From NCBI GenBank assembly GCA_020630915.1, contig JAHDIF010000009.1:47680-111679 (forward strand): a stretch of 64,000 nt of DNA. Reading direction: 5' to 3'. The position numbers and the translations under genes are program-made. The notes under the pieces are model-generated. The model was not told the origin of the DNA. It saw nothing but the letters and a program-made list of their open reading frames with translations, and ran no database searches. The stretch is from Dokdonia sp. (lineage in GTDB: Bacteria; Bacteroidota; Bacteroidia; Flavobacteriales; Flavobacteriaceae). Shown one piece after another: positions 9,389 through 18,595 of this stretch (its first letter is position 1; every line of letters begins with the position of its first letter).

Positions 9389-12052
9389 TTATCTAATAAT
9401 CAGCTTTGTAGTTTCTGATATCGTAGCTGTCTGTAATTGCATCAAATAAACACCTCTAGACAGGTTGCTTGCATTCACATTTAGCGAGCCTTCTAACAAC
9501 GCATTTTGCTCAAATATCTTCCGACCATTAAGATCAAAAATACTAATCTGACCTTCTCCTAAACTCGCTGCAACGTTAATCGTTACTTCACCGTTAGATG
9601 GGTTAGGGAATACACTAAATGTTGTTGAGGCTAAATCTTGCACTCCTAATGAAGCGTCAAAACAAGGGCTCTCAGGATCATCTACCGCAGGTGTATCAAA
9701 AGCTTCTACCTGATCTGTACGACTAAATTTACTGCCTTGCTGCGCACTTACTCCTAGACCTCTTGTTGCAAAAACGCCCCATACAGAACATTTTATGGTT
9801 GCTTTATCCTCGTCTGCAATCATTGTATTAATATCTACCGCTGCAAGTATACCGTCTCTACCATCAACAAATCCAGGATTACATGACTGTAACTTTAGAC
9901 CATCGATAACCAACTGCAAGGCGATATTATTTCCTCCTGTACCATTGTAAATATCTTCATCAAAACCGTACTCATCAATAAGCATCCAGGTCATGTCCCA
10001 CAACATAGTAGACCATACAGTACCGATACCGTGCGGTTGAGAAATAGCTGCTGTATTATTGGTGTCTCCATAAGTAAGGTCATTTACTGCAAAATCTGTA
10101 CTGTAAGGTGCTGGTCTAATCCCTGGACCATCTACAGGTTGTCCCGTAGCATATGTCCCTATGCCCCTTGCTTCTTCAGCAAAATCATCCGGATTCATTG
10201 TAAGGATGAGTCCAAAATAATCTGACCATCCTTCTCCCATTTGTTCATCATTAAATAAACAACTTGCAGCAGCAGGCCCTCCTGTTAATCTGTTTGAGAT
10301 ACCGTGTCCATATTCGTGCGCTATAATTCCGTTATCCAAACTACCATCTAACTGGTATGGCCCTGCATTAAGCAATGAAACATTAATCATTTCTCCAGCT
10401 TGTAAAGCAGCAATTATTGCTTCTCCATCTGCTTGTGTCACCATAATGCTTGGTATTGTAACCTGATTTCCAACAGCGCCTGCTCCCATTGCTATTGGAT
10501 CATCTGCGACGTTATTAACCATAATAACAGCAATAGCTCCTTCATTCTCCGCCGCAAGTACTTTAAATCCAAACTCACATTCTCCTCTTCGTATCACAGC
10601 AATCTTACCATTTAAGTCTGCTCCGTTTATAATGGTATCACAGGCATCTATCTCATCTGTAGAAACACCTCCATCATTGTTATCCTCGGATAAGGCTAAA
10701 TCTCCAACGAGTGGCGTATCTTCTGGTAATGGAGCACCAAACCCAGCTGGCACACCTAAATAACCTCCATCTAAAGTTCCTCCATTAATCGTTAAGGCCT
10801 CTCCGGGATCTCCTGCCGCACTCCATAAGAACATGCTCATCCTAGGATTAGAACCGTCTGGAGGCGTCCCAAAAGTAGCGTTATTTAAACCTCCACCATC
10901 TTGAGAATCTGCAAAAACAAAATCATTTCCTGCTCCTTCACCTGTATAATTAGTCTGCTGGAAATTCCCCGAAACCTCATCAAAACCATATTGATACATC
11001 ACATCATGCAGTATATTGTTCCAATAAAATAGATTGGTAGTAACCGCATCTAACATGTTTACCGGTGCGGTGTCAAATTGATATTCAAAATTAAAATCTA
11101 AAGCCGCTCCGCCATCTGGCGAAAAACCTGGATTATTATCTGCATCAATATCATCTGATGCTAGTACATTATTCCCTCTTGTAATTGTAAATTCTGCTCC
11201 TTCTACCCCATCTGTATCGTGCCATCCAAAAGGTGAGGCTTCAAGATCTTGTGGATCTACCACTAGTTCATTAGCCCCGTGGTTAGGGCTCTCTAATGGC
11301 ATAGGAAAAACATTGTATTGCTCCCCTGCTAGCGCAACACTCGCTGCTTCTTGAGCAAAGCCAAAAACTTCTTCCGACTCTTTGCTAGCAACACTCGTGG
11401 TGTTGCCATGCTTATGTGAATCAAATGTGCAACTAACAATCCAATCTTGTTGATTTAATAATTCACCCGTAAGTGCATCAATTCTTACACTATACCAATG
11501 TGGTTGATTGGTCATGTGTATACTAAGATCCCACGCGAGTTTTAATTGATTATCCTCCGTAGTTTGATACACCAATTTTACAGGTACATTATCAAAAGAT
11601 ACTCCTCCTTGATTGAGTAGCACCTCTTGACCCGAAATGGTTTCCAAAATTGAAAAGTTAGCATTTCCTGCTCCCAACAATTCAGAAGCTGTTGTTGCAG
11701 CTTGTAATGGAGAAAGAACAGGAGTTGTAGCATTAACGCTACCTACAATGCCTCTTCTTAAATTATCTCCAATATGTACAATTTGCTCTCCTTTAAAAGC
11801 CGCCGAAACATTACCGTTAAATACTTCAATTCCGTTTACTTTTTGAATTGCATAAAGGTGAACTACTCCATTTTTTCTTGATAGATATTGGTTATATGTA
11901 GATAACTCCTCCACATCTTGTTCTAGAAGACCATCTGCGGCTCGGGTAGTCAATAAATTATCTTTAAGTAATGTCATATAATCTTGAGCTTGTAACGTAC
12001 TAAACGCAAGAACAAACATTACTACAAAAGCAATTGTGTATTTCTTTTTCAT
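9389..12052 (-). CDS. secreted M36 (fungalysin) metalloprotease, T9SS substrate
   Basis: 887 residues: Sec signal peptide (MKKKYTIAFVVMFVLAFSTLQAQ), N-terminal FTP-like propeptide, M36 catalytic domain with zinc motif HEYGH (about 578-582) and GEGWSDYFG carrying the third ligand, and a PA insert (ADLNGKIAVIRRGECEFGFKV) before the HExxH. The C-terminus (FSVFPNPSNGEVTINV... to TTKLIIR) is a type A T9SS sorting domain, so the enzyme is exported to the surface or medium, presumably to digest extracellular protein. Alone on the minus strand between terminator and dgt. Near-consensus -7 box (TATTTTTA, 12084-12091). Confidence 0.95.
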   Translation of the reverse strand: MKKKYTIAFVVMFVLAFSTLQAQDYMTLLKDNLLTTRAADGLLEQDVEELSTYNQYLSRKNGVVHLYAIQKVNGIEVFNGNVSAAFKGEQIVHIGDNLRRGIVGSVNATTPVLSPLQAATTASELLGAGNANFSILETISGQEVLLNQGGVSFDNVPVKLVYQTTEDNQLKLAWDLSIHMTNQPHWYSVRIDALTGELLNQQDWIVSCTFDSHKHGNTTSVASKESEEVFGFAQEAASVALAGEQYNVFPMPLESPNHGANELVVDPQDLEASPFGWHDTDGVEGAEFTITRGNNVLASDDIDADNNPGFSPDGGAALDFNFEYQFDTAPVNMLDAVTTNLFYWNNILHDVMYQYGFDEVSGNFQQTNYTGEGAGNDFVFADSQDGGGLNNATFGTPPDGSNPRMSMFLWSAAGDPGEALTINGGTLDGGYLGVPAGFGAPLPEDTPLVGDLALSEDNNDGGVSTDEIDACDTIINGADLNGKIAVIRRGECEFGFKVLAAENEGAIAVIMVNNVADDPIAMGAGAVGNQVTIPSIMVTQADGEAIIAALQAGEMINVSLLNAGPYQLDGSLDNGIIAHEYGHGISNRLTGGPAAASCLFNDEQMGEGWSDYFGLILTMNPDDFAEEARGIGTYATGQPVDGPGIRPAPYSTDFAVNDLTYGDTNNTAAISQPHGIGTVWSTMLWDMTWMLIDEYGFDEDIYNGTGGNNIALQLVIDGLKLQSCNPGFVDGRDGILAAVDINTMIADEDKATIKCSVWGVFATRGLGVSAQQGSKFSRTDQVEAFDTPAVDDPESPCFDASLGVQDLASTTFSVFPNPSNGEVTINVAASLGEGQISIFDLNGRKIFEQNALLEGSLNVNASNLSRGVYLMQLQTATISETTKLIIR

Positions 12053-12142
12053 ATTATTATTGGGTGTTTGATTTTTTAGTATTTAAAAATAAGATAGAAA
12101 TTGTTAAATTTTTAATAAAATGGGCGTATTTAACACATTTGT

Positions 12143-13480
12143 CTAATCCTGTACACTTAAGCCTTTAATTTTTTGAAATAAGCGCAAAGATTGACCATCT
12201 GTCTTTAAAGAGATTTGGTTACATATATATAACAACTCGTCATATAAAAGTCCCCTTCCTCCTTCGTTAAATTCTCCGAAAATAGTAAGTACCAATTTAT
12301 CATAGTGTGTCGGTGCTTCTTGAAGTGCCTTACACCGCACATCTAAAAGAGTTGTAAGGATCTCATAACCAGCAATTTCTTTCTCAATAACCTCCTGACT
12401 TTGATAAATATTCGAGATACTTATTTTAAGAATATCCTGGATTTGAGCTTCGTACTTCGATTTGTCTAATAATGCTTTCGCGAAAGCGCCCTTAAGAATA
12501 GCCTCTTCATTTTGCATAAAAATGCGTACTGCATCATCTATAAGTGTACCTATAGCCAGTGCTCTCAAGTATCCAACACGAGCTGCCTTAGTGGATAGCT
12601 CATAATATTTCTTAGTATTTATACTTGGAACGAGTTTTACCATATACTCCAGTGCATATTCTTCTGATATGAGTCCAAGATTGATACCGTCTTCAAAATC
12701 TATAATCGTGTAGCAAATATCGTCTGCTGCCTCCACTAGAAAGGTAAGCGGGTGGCGTGCATAGCTTATATCATTTCCTTTTCTAGTTTGTACAAGTCCC
12801 AATTCTTGAGCCACTTCTTGAAAAGATGCTTTATCACTTTGGAAAAAGCCATACTTCTTATCGGCAATATGAGGGGTAGGTTTTTTAGGAAGTGACTCTT
12901 TAGGGTACTTCATAAAAGCTCCTAAGGTCGCATACGAAAGTCGCAAGCCTCCAGAAGCTCCAGGATGAGACTCTGTAAGCACTTTGAAACCATTTGCATT
13001 TCCTTCAAAAGAGCACAGGTCTTCATACTCTTTTGGGGTAAGTTCTTTTTGAAAACGCTTTCCGTTTCCATTTTTAAAGTAATCGCCTATGGCTTTCTCG
13101 CCACTATGTCCAAAAGGAGGATTGCCTATATCGTGTGCAAGTGCTGCAGCTGCTACAATCGCTCCAAAGTCATTAAAATGATAGCCATGAACTTCAGCTA
13201 GATGCGGGTATTTTTCAAGAATTTGTCTTCCCACCTGTCTCCCAAGCGATCTTCCTACGACAGAAACCTCAAGACTATGTGTAAGTCGCGTATGGACAAA
13301 ATCAGTTTTAGACAAAGGGATCACCTGCGTTTTATCCTGTAGACTCCTAAAGGCACTCGAGAAAATAATACGGTCATAATCTACCTCAAAACCCAACCGA
13401 GTTTCATCCTGTTCCTTACGTAGTCTTTTATTAGTATCGCCTTGTCGTTTTAGAGACAAGAGCTGTTCCCACTGCATCAT
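12143..13480 (-). CDS. dgt: dGTP triphosphohydrolase (HD domain)
   Basis: Hydrolyses dGTP to deoxyguanosine and triphosphate. 445 residues. HD signature: RLTHSLEVSVVGR (first His) and ALAHDIGNPPFGHSGE (His-Asp pair), the usual dGTPase arrangement. An in-frame iterated palindrome encodes GAFAKALL around residue 335. Two adjacent ATGs can serve as start (13480 or 13477). Another palindrome copy lies upstream at 13521. Confidence 0.93.
   Translation of the reverse strand: MMQWEQLLSLKRQGDTNKRLRKEQDETRLGFEVDYDRIIFSSAFRSLQDKTQVIPLSKTDFVHTRLTHSLEVSVVGRSLGRQVGRQILEKYPHLAEVHGYHFNDFGAIVAAAALAHDIGNPPFGHSGEKAIGDYFKNGNGKRFQKELTPKEYEDLCSFEGNANGFKVLTESHPGASGGLRLSYATLGAFMKYPKESLPKKPTPHIADKKYGFFQSDKASFQEVAQELGLVQTRKGNDISYARHPLTFLVEAADDICYTIIDFEDGINLGLISEEYALEYMVKLVPSINTKKYYELSTKAARVGYLRALAIGTLIDDAVRIFMQNEEAILKGAFAKALLDKSKYEAQIQDILKISISNIYQSQEVIEKEIAGYEILTTLLDVRCKALQEAPTHYDKLVLTIFGEFNEGGRGLLYDELLYICNQISLKTDGQSLRLFQKIKGLSVQD
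12474..12487. repeat. iterated palindrome, copy 3 (inside dgt)
   Basis: Perfect copy, read on the minus strand as A-F-A-K-A. Confidence 0.95.
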
Positions 13481-13520
13481 ATATTCTTTATCTTATGAAG
13501 AGCAATATACATTTTGTTAC

Positions 13521-13534
13521 GCTTTCGCGAAAGC
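13521..13534. repeat. iterated palindrome, copy 4 (intergenic)
   Basis: Perfect copy between the divergent dgt and TonB receptor genes, upstream of the candidate Pho boxes. Confidence 0.95.
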
Positions 13535-13575
13535 GCACTTATCCAATATCTTACCCCTACCAGAAAACCTTTTCT

Positions 13576-13603
13576 TAACATTAGACTAAAGTCAGCTAAC
13601 ATT
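13576..13603 (+). promoter_or_regulatory. distal TAAC repeats upstream of the TonB receptor gene
   Basis: TAACATT at 13576, the weaker TAAAGTC at 13587 and TAACATT at 13597: steps of 11 and 10 bp. About 40 bp upstream of the proximal pair at 13641; possibly extra binding units of the same regulator. Confidence 0.4.
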
Positions 13604-13640
13604 GAGACAACACAAAGGTCACACCTTCCTAAAATAACAA

Positions 13641-13658
13641 TAACATTAGGGTAACCAG
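13641..13658 (+). promoter_or_regulatory. candidate Pho box, proximal pair
   Basis: TAACATT at 13641 and TAACCAG at 13652, exactly 11 bp apart. They begin 36 and 25 bp before the start of the -7-like box at 13677, the same register as at the PiT gene. Confidence 0.55.
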
Positions 13659-13676
13659 TAGGGCGGATTTACGTAC

Positions 13677-13684
13677 CATCTTTG
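13677..13684 (+). promoter_or_regulatory. -7-like element CATCTTTG for the TonB receptor gene
   Basis: One mismatch to TAnnTTTG, 21 bp before ATG 13706. A weak core box is expected for an activator-dependent promoter. Confidence 0.5.
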
Positions 13685-13705
13685 CATCGAATTTATACCC
13701 TATTA

Positions 13706-16558
13706 ATGAAACACGTATTTCTTTTTGTATTGATACTAACAAGTATCGCGTTAAATGCCCAAAATGGGTCAATTTCTGGAACGTTGCAAGACGGTGAAGC
13801 TGCCGGTCAGCCCTTACCGTTTGCAAATATCATAATTAAAGGTACTACGCAAGGTACCACCTCAGACTTTGATGGAAACTATAGTATTGACAATGTTGCA
13901 CCTGGAACGTATACTATAGAATTTTCTTTTGTTGGATACGAAACAAAAGAAATTGCAGCTGTAATCGTTACCGCAGATAACATCACAAACCTTGACGCAA
14001 CTCTTAATGCGAATGCTGCAGCTCTAGACGAAGTAATTGTAAAAACCACTGTGCGTAAAGAAACAGAAGCGGCGCTTCTTTTAGATCAGAAAAAAGCAAC
14101 GGTCATTAAACAAAGTATAGGTGCTCAAGAACTTGCGCGTAAAGGAATAAGCAATGCGGCAGCTGCAGTCACTAAAATTTCTGGTATTTCTAAACAAGAA
14201 GGTGGCGGTAATGTATACGTACGTGGTCTTGGAGATAGATATTTAAATACAACCTACAACGGGTTGTCCCTACCTGCAAATAATATTGAGAAAAAGAATA
14301 TGGACTTAGGCCTCTTCTCTTCTGATGTTATCCAGAATGTAGGTGTGAGCAAAACATATGCAGCCAACTTTTACGGAGATTTTGCCGCTGGAAATGTAGA
14401 TATCGTTGCAAAAGAGTACACAGGTGATTTCTTTCTTGATGCAGATCTAGGAACCACTTTTAACACCAATGCTGTTGGGAAAGATTTTCTTAAGAGTGAA
14501 GGAACAGGATACTTTGGCTTTTATAATAGATATCAGAATAATCCATTTGCGGTGATCTTATCACACGGCGTAGATCCAATATCTTCTGGCGCCACAACGG
14601 GGTTATCTGGAAGTATCTCAGGAGGAAAGTCTTGGGACATAGGAGAAGAATCAAGACTCAGTGTGTTTGCTACGACTTCTTTTGGGAGTAATTTTGAGTA
14701 TAGAAGAGGACAACAGGCCAATGTTACAGGAGCAGCAAATACTATTTTTGAAGAAGCTGAAGAGTTTGAGTTTAGTCGTACCACTACAGCAATGGCAAAC
14801 ATCGTATATCGTATAAATGGTGATCATAAAATAAAATTTAATTCTCTCTTTATAAACGACGCTACAGATGAGGTAGGGCGATTTGGTATAGACGGTAATG
14901 GATTCTTTAGAGGAACTGTAGCAGATGACGATGACTTTGGGTTCTTTACTCAAAATGTGCAGTTTGAGCAGGATATGATTTATGTAAACCAGCTCACTGG
15001 AATAAGTCGCTATAATGACAAAATAAAAGTAGATTATGGCGTGGGCTACAACAAAGTGCTCGCACGCCAGCCAGACAGAAAACGTATCGCACTAGAACAA
15101 TATGATCTTGCACTTGATAATGACGAGAATACAAGTCCTATTTTTTTTAGCCAAGTAGTCTTTGACAACCAGAGATATTTCCAAAACATTGATGACAGTG
15201 AGTTTAATGCTCGGGTAAATATAAACTACGCAATGTCTGAAGACCTCACTTTTAATTTTGGTTACAATGGACGTTCTAAAAATCGTTCTTTTGACAACCA
15301 ACGTTTTGGGTATGAAATCATTAATCCAGGAACAGAAGTACAAGACCCAAATAATCTGAATGAGGTTTTTAATATTGAAAATCTAGGGACGGTATATAAC
15401 ACAAGAGTTTTTAGAAGCCTAGAAGGTTTAAGCAATACAAACCTGCCAGGAGAGTTAGAAAATACGTACTCTGGAGAACTTAATGTGCACGCATTGTATG
15501 CAGATGCCACCTATAAAATGGGAGAAAAATGGACAATCACTCCTGGTTTGAGAGTAGAGGCATTTAATCAAAATATTGAATATAATGTAATCAATCTTGC
15601 ATTTAACAATCCTGGCAGTAATGAGGCTACAGAAACTTTTTTACTTCCAAGTTTGAATGTGAAATATGCGCTAACAGAAGACAAAAACCTTCGTTTTTCT
15701 GCTAGTAGAACTGTTTCTAACCCAGAGTTTAAGGAAGTAGCTCCTTTTGTGTATGAAAATGTTACAGATCGTATTGGAGGAAATCCAGACCTGTTAAACG
15801 ATCCAGCGTTTTCAACCATTCTTAATTTTGATGCGAAATATGAATGGTTTTTAAGTAGAGGTGAGATTTTCTCTATAGGCGCTTTCGCCAAAATGATCAA
15901 TAATCCCGTAAACCTCGTATCTGCAAATGACGCAACAGGGACGCAACGCTTCTTTAGAACAGGTGATAAAGCTGAAATTTTTGGAATTGAATTAGAAGTG
16001 CGCAAGACATTAATACAAGACGAAGAAGAAAACAAATTACTTTCTGCTGGATTAAATGTAACCTACACTTCTACAAAACAAGATTTGAAAACAGTTTCAG
16101 GGACGTTTAATACAAACTTTAACCGAGACTCAGACGAGTTACAAGGAGCGTCTCCATTTCTTATAAATGCAGACCTAAGCTACTCTCCTACTTTTGGCAC
16201 TTACAAGCCTATGGCAAACCTTGTGTTTTCATACTTTTCAGATCGTATAGATGCATTAGGATCAGGACAACTAGGAAATATTGTAGAGAAAGGGGTTCCA
16301 ACATTAGACTTCATTTGGAAAAATAAAATCAATGAGCATTTTGAAATTAATGCAAGTATTAAAAATTTATTGAACCCTACCATAGCTCGTGTAAGAGAAA
16401 ACGCAAACATAGGAGTAAGTTTAGCACAACAACTCAATATTCCGGTAACAGAAGTTATAGACAGCAACGGAAATTCACAATTTATAGCAGAAGAGTTTGA
16501 CCTTTCAAGTTACAAAAGAGGTGTAAATATAGGCTTGCAATTAAAGTACACATTTTAA
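13706..16558 (+). CDS. TonB-dependent receptor, likely phosphate-regulated
   Basis: Outer-membrane beta-barrel importer, 950 residues. Signal peptide MKHVFLFVLILTSIALNAQ, then a carboxypeptidase-like regulatory domain (GSISGTLQDGEAAGQPLPFANI, about 20-105), a plug (about 110-240: KISGISKQEGGGNVYVRGLGDRY) and a long barrel ending in aromatic LKYTF. I use ATG 13706; the track start is a TTG overlapping the promoter. Next comes a beta-helix lipoprotein gene 40 bp on. The TAAC-repeat promoter and the nearby porin O/P and PiT genes suggest import of a phosphorus compound; substrate unproven. A degenerate palindrome lies at 15881. Confidence 0.92.
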   Translation: MKHVFLFVLILTSIALNAQNGSISGTLQDGEAAGQPLPFANIIIKGTTQGTTSDFDGNYSIDNVAPGTYTIEFSFVGYETKEIAAVIVTADNITNLDATLNANAAALDEVIVKTTVRKETEAALLLDQKKATVIKQSIGAQELARKGISNAAAAVTKISGISKQEGGGNVYVRGLGDRYLNTTYNGLSLPANNIEKKNMDLGLFSSDVIQNVGVSKTYAANFYGDFAAGNVDIVAKEYTGDFFLDADLGTTFNTNAVGKDFLKSEGTGYFGFYNRYQNNPFAVILSHGVDPISSGATTGLSGSISGGKSWDIGEESRLSVFATTSFGSNFEYRRGQQANVTGAANTIFEEAEEFEFSRTTTAMANIVYRINGDHKIKFNSLFINDATDEVGRFGIDGNGFFRGTVADDDDFGFFTQNVQFEQDMIYVNQLTGISRYNDKIKVDYGVGYNKVLARQPDRKRIALEQYDLALDNDENTSPIFFSQVVFDNQRYFQNIDDSEFNARVNINYAMSEDLTFNFGYNGRSKNRSFDNQRFGYEIINPGTEVQDPNNLNEVFNIENLGTVYNTRVFRSLEGLSNTNLPGELENTYSGELNVHALYADATYKMGEKWTITPGLRVEAFNQNIEYNVINLAFNNPGSNEATETFLLPSLNVKYALTEDKNLRFSASRTVSNPEFKEVAPFVYENVTDRIGGNPDLLNDPAFSTILNFDAKYEWFLSRGEIFSIGAFAKMINNPVNLVSANDATGTQRFFRTGDKAEIFGIELEVRKTLIQDEEENKLLSAGLNVTYTSTKQDLKTVSGTFNTNFNRDSDELQGASPFLINADLSYSPTFGTYKPMANLVFSYFSDRIDALGSGQLGNIVEKGVPTLDFIWKNKINEHFEINASIKNLLNPTIARVRENANIGVSLAQQLNIPVTEVIDSNGNSQFIAEEFDLSSYKRGVNIGLQLKYTF
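15881..15894. repeat. degenerate palindrome (inside TonB receptor gene)
   Basis: GCTTTCGCCAAAAT: intact left half, decayed right half. Read as A-F-A-K-M, the usual frame. Confidence 0.5.
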
Positions 16559-16598
16559 TCAATCATAAACTAACAGAATACTAATAAAAATTTAAAAA

Positions 16599-17756
16599 AT
16601 GAAAACAAACAAATTTCTCTTAAGTCTTTTTGCTGTAGCAACCCTATTTGTAGGATGTGCAGATGACGATACTGCAGATGTAACTATTAATCAAAATGGT
16701 GGTGTGACAAATCCAACTTCTAATGTCATAGGAGGAACCCTTACAGAAGATCTTACACTTTCTACGGGAACTGAGTACTCATTAGAGTCTGCTCTTATTG
16801 TACCGGAAGGATTTACTTTAACAGTAGAGCCAGGAGTAGTGGTAAAAGCTGCTTCAGGATCTGACGTTTATATTGCAGTTTTACAAGATGGAACTATAAA
16901 TGCAGAGGGCACCTCCTCTAACCCAATAGTATTTACATCGGCAGACTCAACTCCAAACCCTGGTGATTGGGGCGGTCTTATTATCTTGGGGAGAGCACCT
17001 ATCAACTCAGTAGTAGGAGGTGATGCTACTTCTACCTCAGAAATTGGAGGATTACCATATGGAGGAAGTGTCGCAAACGATAATTCAGGTATATTACGAT
17101 ATGTGCGTATTGAATACTCTGGAGGAGCGGCAGATGCTGCATCAGAAAATAACGGATTCTCATTTTATGCAGTAGGTAATGGAACGACTATAGAATATAT
17201 CCAAGCTTTTGAAGGAGCAGATGATGGTGTAGAGTTTTTTGGAGGCACAGTAGACGCTTCTTTTGTTTCTGTTATTGGAGCACAAGATGATTCTGTAGAC
17301 TGGACAGAAGGATACACCGGCTCTTTAACAAACGTTTATATTGAGCACAGACAGATACATGACAAAGGAATAGAAGGTGATGGTTTTAATACCGATATAG
17401 GAAATAACTCTAGCCCAGTATTTTGGTCTGCTCCAACAATTGCAAATCTTACTATTAATGGCCTAGGGTCTTCTAATGAAAATGAAGCAGTAAGATTACG
17501 TGCTGGAACGAGAGCAGTTATAAGCAATGTTCTGCTTCAAGGATTTACAGAAGGTTTTGATCTTGATGATACAGAAACAGGCAATGGTGTATTAGCTGGA
17601 GAAACGTCTATTACAGATATCACATTTGATGATGTGACATTGAACCTTAAGAATGATACGGGTGCTGCTTTTGACGAATCAGATGTTATAAGTGGTGTAA
17701 ATAATGGGGTTGGGGCAGATTATGCTTCTTGGAGTGCTGGCTGGACTCGTGACTAA
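16599..17756 (+). CDS. beta-helix-type surface lipoprotein paired with the TonB receptor
   Basis: 385 residues with lipoprotein signal (MKTNKFLLSLFAVATLFVGC). The body is rich in short Gly/Asn-containing strands (LTVEPGVVVKAASGSDVYIAV, PIVFTSADSTPNPGDWGGL, YVRIEYSGG, DGVEFFGGTVDASFVSVIG) typical of a right-handed parallel beta-helix. Similar proteins are often labelled only hypothetical. Lying 40 bp after the receptor gene suggests a surface partner, in the way SusD partners SusC, though it is not SusD-like. Ends in a shared convergent terminator. Confidence 0.8.
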   Translation: MKTNKFLLSLFAVATLFVGCADDDTADVTINQNGGVTNPTSNVIGGTLTEDLTLSTGTEYSLESALIVPEGFTLTVEPGVVVKAASGSDVYIAVLQDGTINAEGTSSNPIVFTSADSTPNPGDWGGLIILGRAPINSVVGGDATSTSEIGGLPYGGSVANDNSGILRYVRIEYSGGAADAASENNGFSFYAVGNGTTIEYIQAFEGADDGVEFFGGTVDASFVSVIGAQDDSVDWTEGYTGSLTNVYIEHRQIHDKGIEGDGFNTDIGNNSSPVFWSAPTIANLTINGLGSSNENEAVRLRAGTRAVISNVLLQGFTEGFDLDDTETGNGVLAGETSITDITFDDVTLNLKNDTGAAFDESDVISGVNNGVGADYASWSAGWTRD

Positions 17757-17776
17757 TTGAATTTGAAAATAGCCAA

Positions 17777-17811
17777 TAAAAAAAGGTCTCATTATTTGAG
17801 ACCCTTTTTTT
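17777..17811. terminator. bidirectional terminator
   Basis: Stem GGTCTCA / TGAGACC with TTATT loop, flanked by A7 and T7. Serves the beta-helix lipoprotein gene and the convergent MORN gene. Confidence 0.88.
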
Positions 17812-17827
17812 ATTTATAGGTTAATAC

Positions 17828-17841
17828 GCTTTCGCGAAAGC
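17828..17841. repeat. iterated palindrome, copy 5 (intergenic)
   Basis: Perfect copy inside an 18-bp palindrome, 10 bp beyond the stop of the MORN gene. Identity with copy 8 (31627) extends to 24 bp. Confidence 0.95.
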
Positions 17842-17851
17842 GTACTATTCT

Positions 17852-18217
17852 TTATTTATTACTTACTATCCGAGAACCTTCATTCTTCCAAGTATTTACA
17901 GAAGTTATTCTAGAATTTGTATAAGAAACCTCAGTAAGTGTATCTCCCTTCCAGAAAAACCAGGTCCCCACTTTGTTGCCATTTTCATATTGGGCAGCAG
18001 CAGTTTTAACGCCTTTGCGATCATAACTAATCCACTCTCCTGTTAACTTACCCTCTTTAGTAAAAAATCCTGTCTGACTTAATTCACCACTATCGTGATA
18101 TAGCGTAGCTTTAATGATATCACCATCTTGTACATAAAGATCTTTTTTCACTATATCCTGTGCACTTACGCTAAAAAAAGCAAAAACAAATGCTGTTAAA
18201 ATGAATATTTTTTTCAT
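17852..18217 (-). CDS. secreted MORN/YwqK-like repeat protein
   Basis: 121 residues with a signal peptide (MKKIFILTAFVFAFFSVSAQ). The rest is a series of about four short repeats of the form G-x-x-x-x-x-x-Y-x-x-x-G (KATLYHDSGELSQTG, KLTGEWISYDRKG, GNKVGTWFFWKG), as in MORN / YwqK-type proteins. No known activity. Transcribed divergently from the porin gene from a perfect -7 box; TAAC-type repeats lie farther up. Confidence 0.75.
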   Translation of the reverse strand: MKKIFILTAFVFAFFSVSAQDIVKKDLYVQDGDIIKATLYHDSGELSQTGFFTKEGKLTGEWISYDRKGVKTAAAQYENGNKVGTWFFWKGDTLTEVSYTNSRITSVNTWKNEGSRIVSNK

Positions 18218-18248
18218 CCTGTAGTATTTAAAAATTACTGTCGTCCAT

Positions 18249-18256
18249 CAAATTTA
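18249..18256 (-). promoter_or_regulatory. -7 element TAAATTTG for the MORN gene
   Basis: Exact TAnnTTTG on the minus strand, 31 bp before the ATG at 18217. Confidence 0.55.
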
Positions 18257-18287
18257 ATAAAAGCCTAACGATTTTTAAACTTTTAAG

Positions 18288-18308
18288 TAACATTAATTTT
18301 ACATTAAT
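18288..18308 (+). promoter_or_regulatory. 11-bp-spaced repeat pair (candidate Pho box)
   Basis: TAACATTAAT at 18288 and TTACATTAAT at 18299, exactly 11 bp apart. No matching -7 box lies downstream on the plus strand. The pair is about 32 bp beyond the minus-strand -7 of the MORN gene but in reverse orientation to it, so the target is unclear. Confidence 0.35.
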
Positions 18309-18513
18309 CCCATAACTAACTAATTTACATATAATTAATATTAAATTTTATTTGTTTTAAATGCTTGCCACGAACTCATTTTATCATACGTGATTTAAAG
18401 ATTCCCTAATAATAAGTTTACACGATTCCAAATACTGATTAAGAAATTAGTCCCGTCTTTACAAAAGAACATTTCAATATTTTTAGTTTTTGTCGACCTA
18501 ATTTTGAAATGGC

Positions 18514-18541
18514 GGGCTACCCATTGGGTAGCCCTTTTTTT
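18514..18541 (+). terminator. orphan intrinsic terminator hairpin
   Basis: A 9-bp stem GGGCTACCC / GGGTAGCCC with ATT loop, followed by T7. No plus-strand gene lies upstream. TAATTTTG (18499-18506), a perfect -7 match, lies just before it. It could end a tiny RNA or insulate the porin promoter. Confidence 0.75.
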
Positions 18542-18562
18542 GACTTAATGGTAATCTGTATT

Positions 18563-18580
18563 TAACAATGGCTTAACATT
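18563..18580 (+). promoter_or_regulatory. candidate Pho box of the porin gene
   Basis: TAACAAT at 18563 and TAACATT at 18574, exactly 11 bp apart. They start 25 and 14 bp before the -7-like box at 18588; the -25 unit is shared with the TonB receptor and PiT promoters. Confidence 0.55.
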
Positions 18581-18587
18581 AATAGCG

Positions 18588-18595
18588 GTTCTTTG
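18588..18595 (+). promoter_or_regulatory. -7-like element GTTCTTTG for the porin gene
   Basis: Two mismatches to TAnnTTTG, 24 bp before ATG 18620. Confidence 0.4.
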
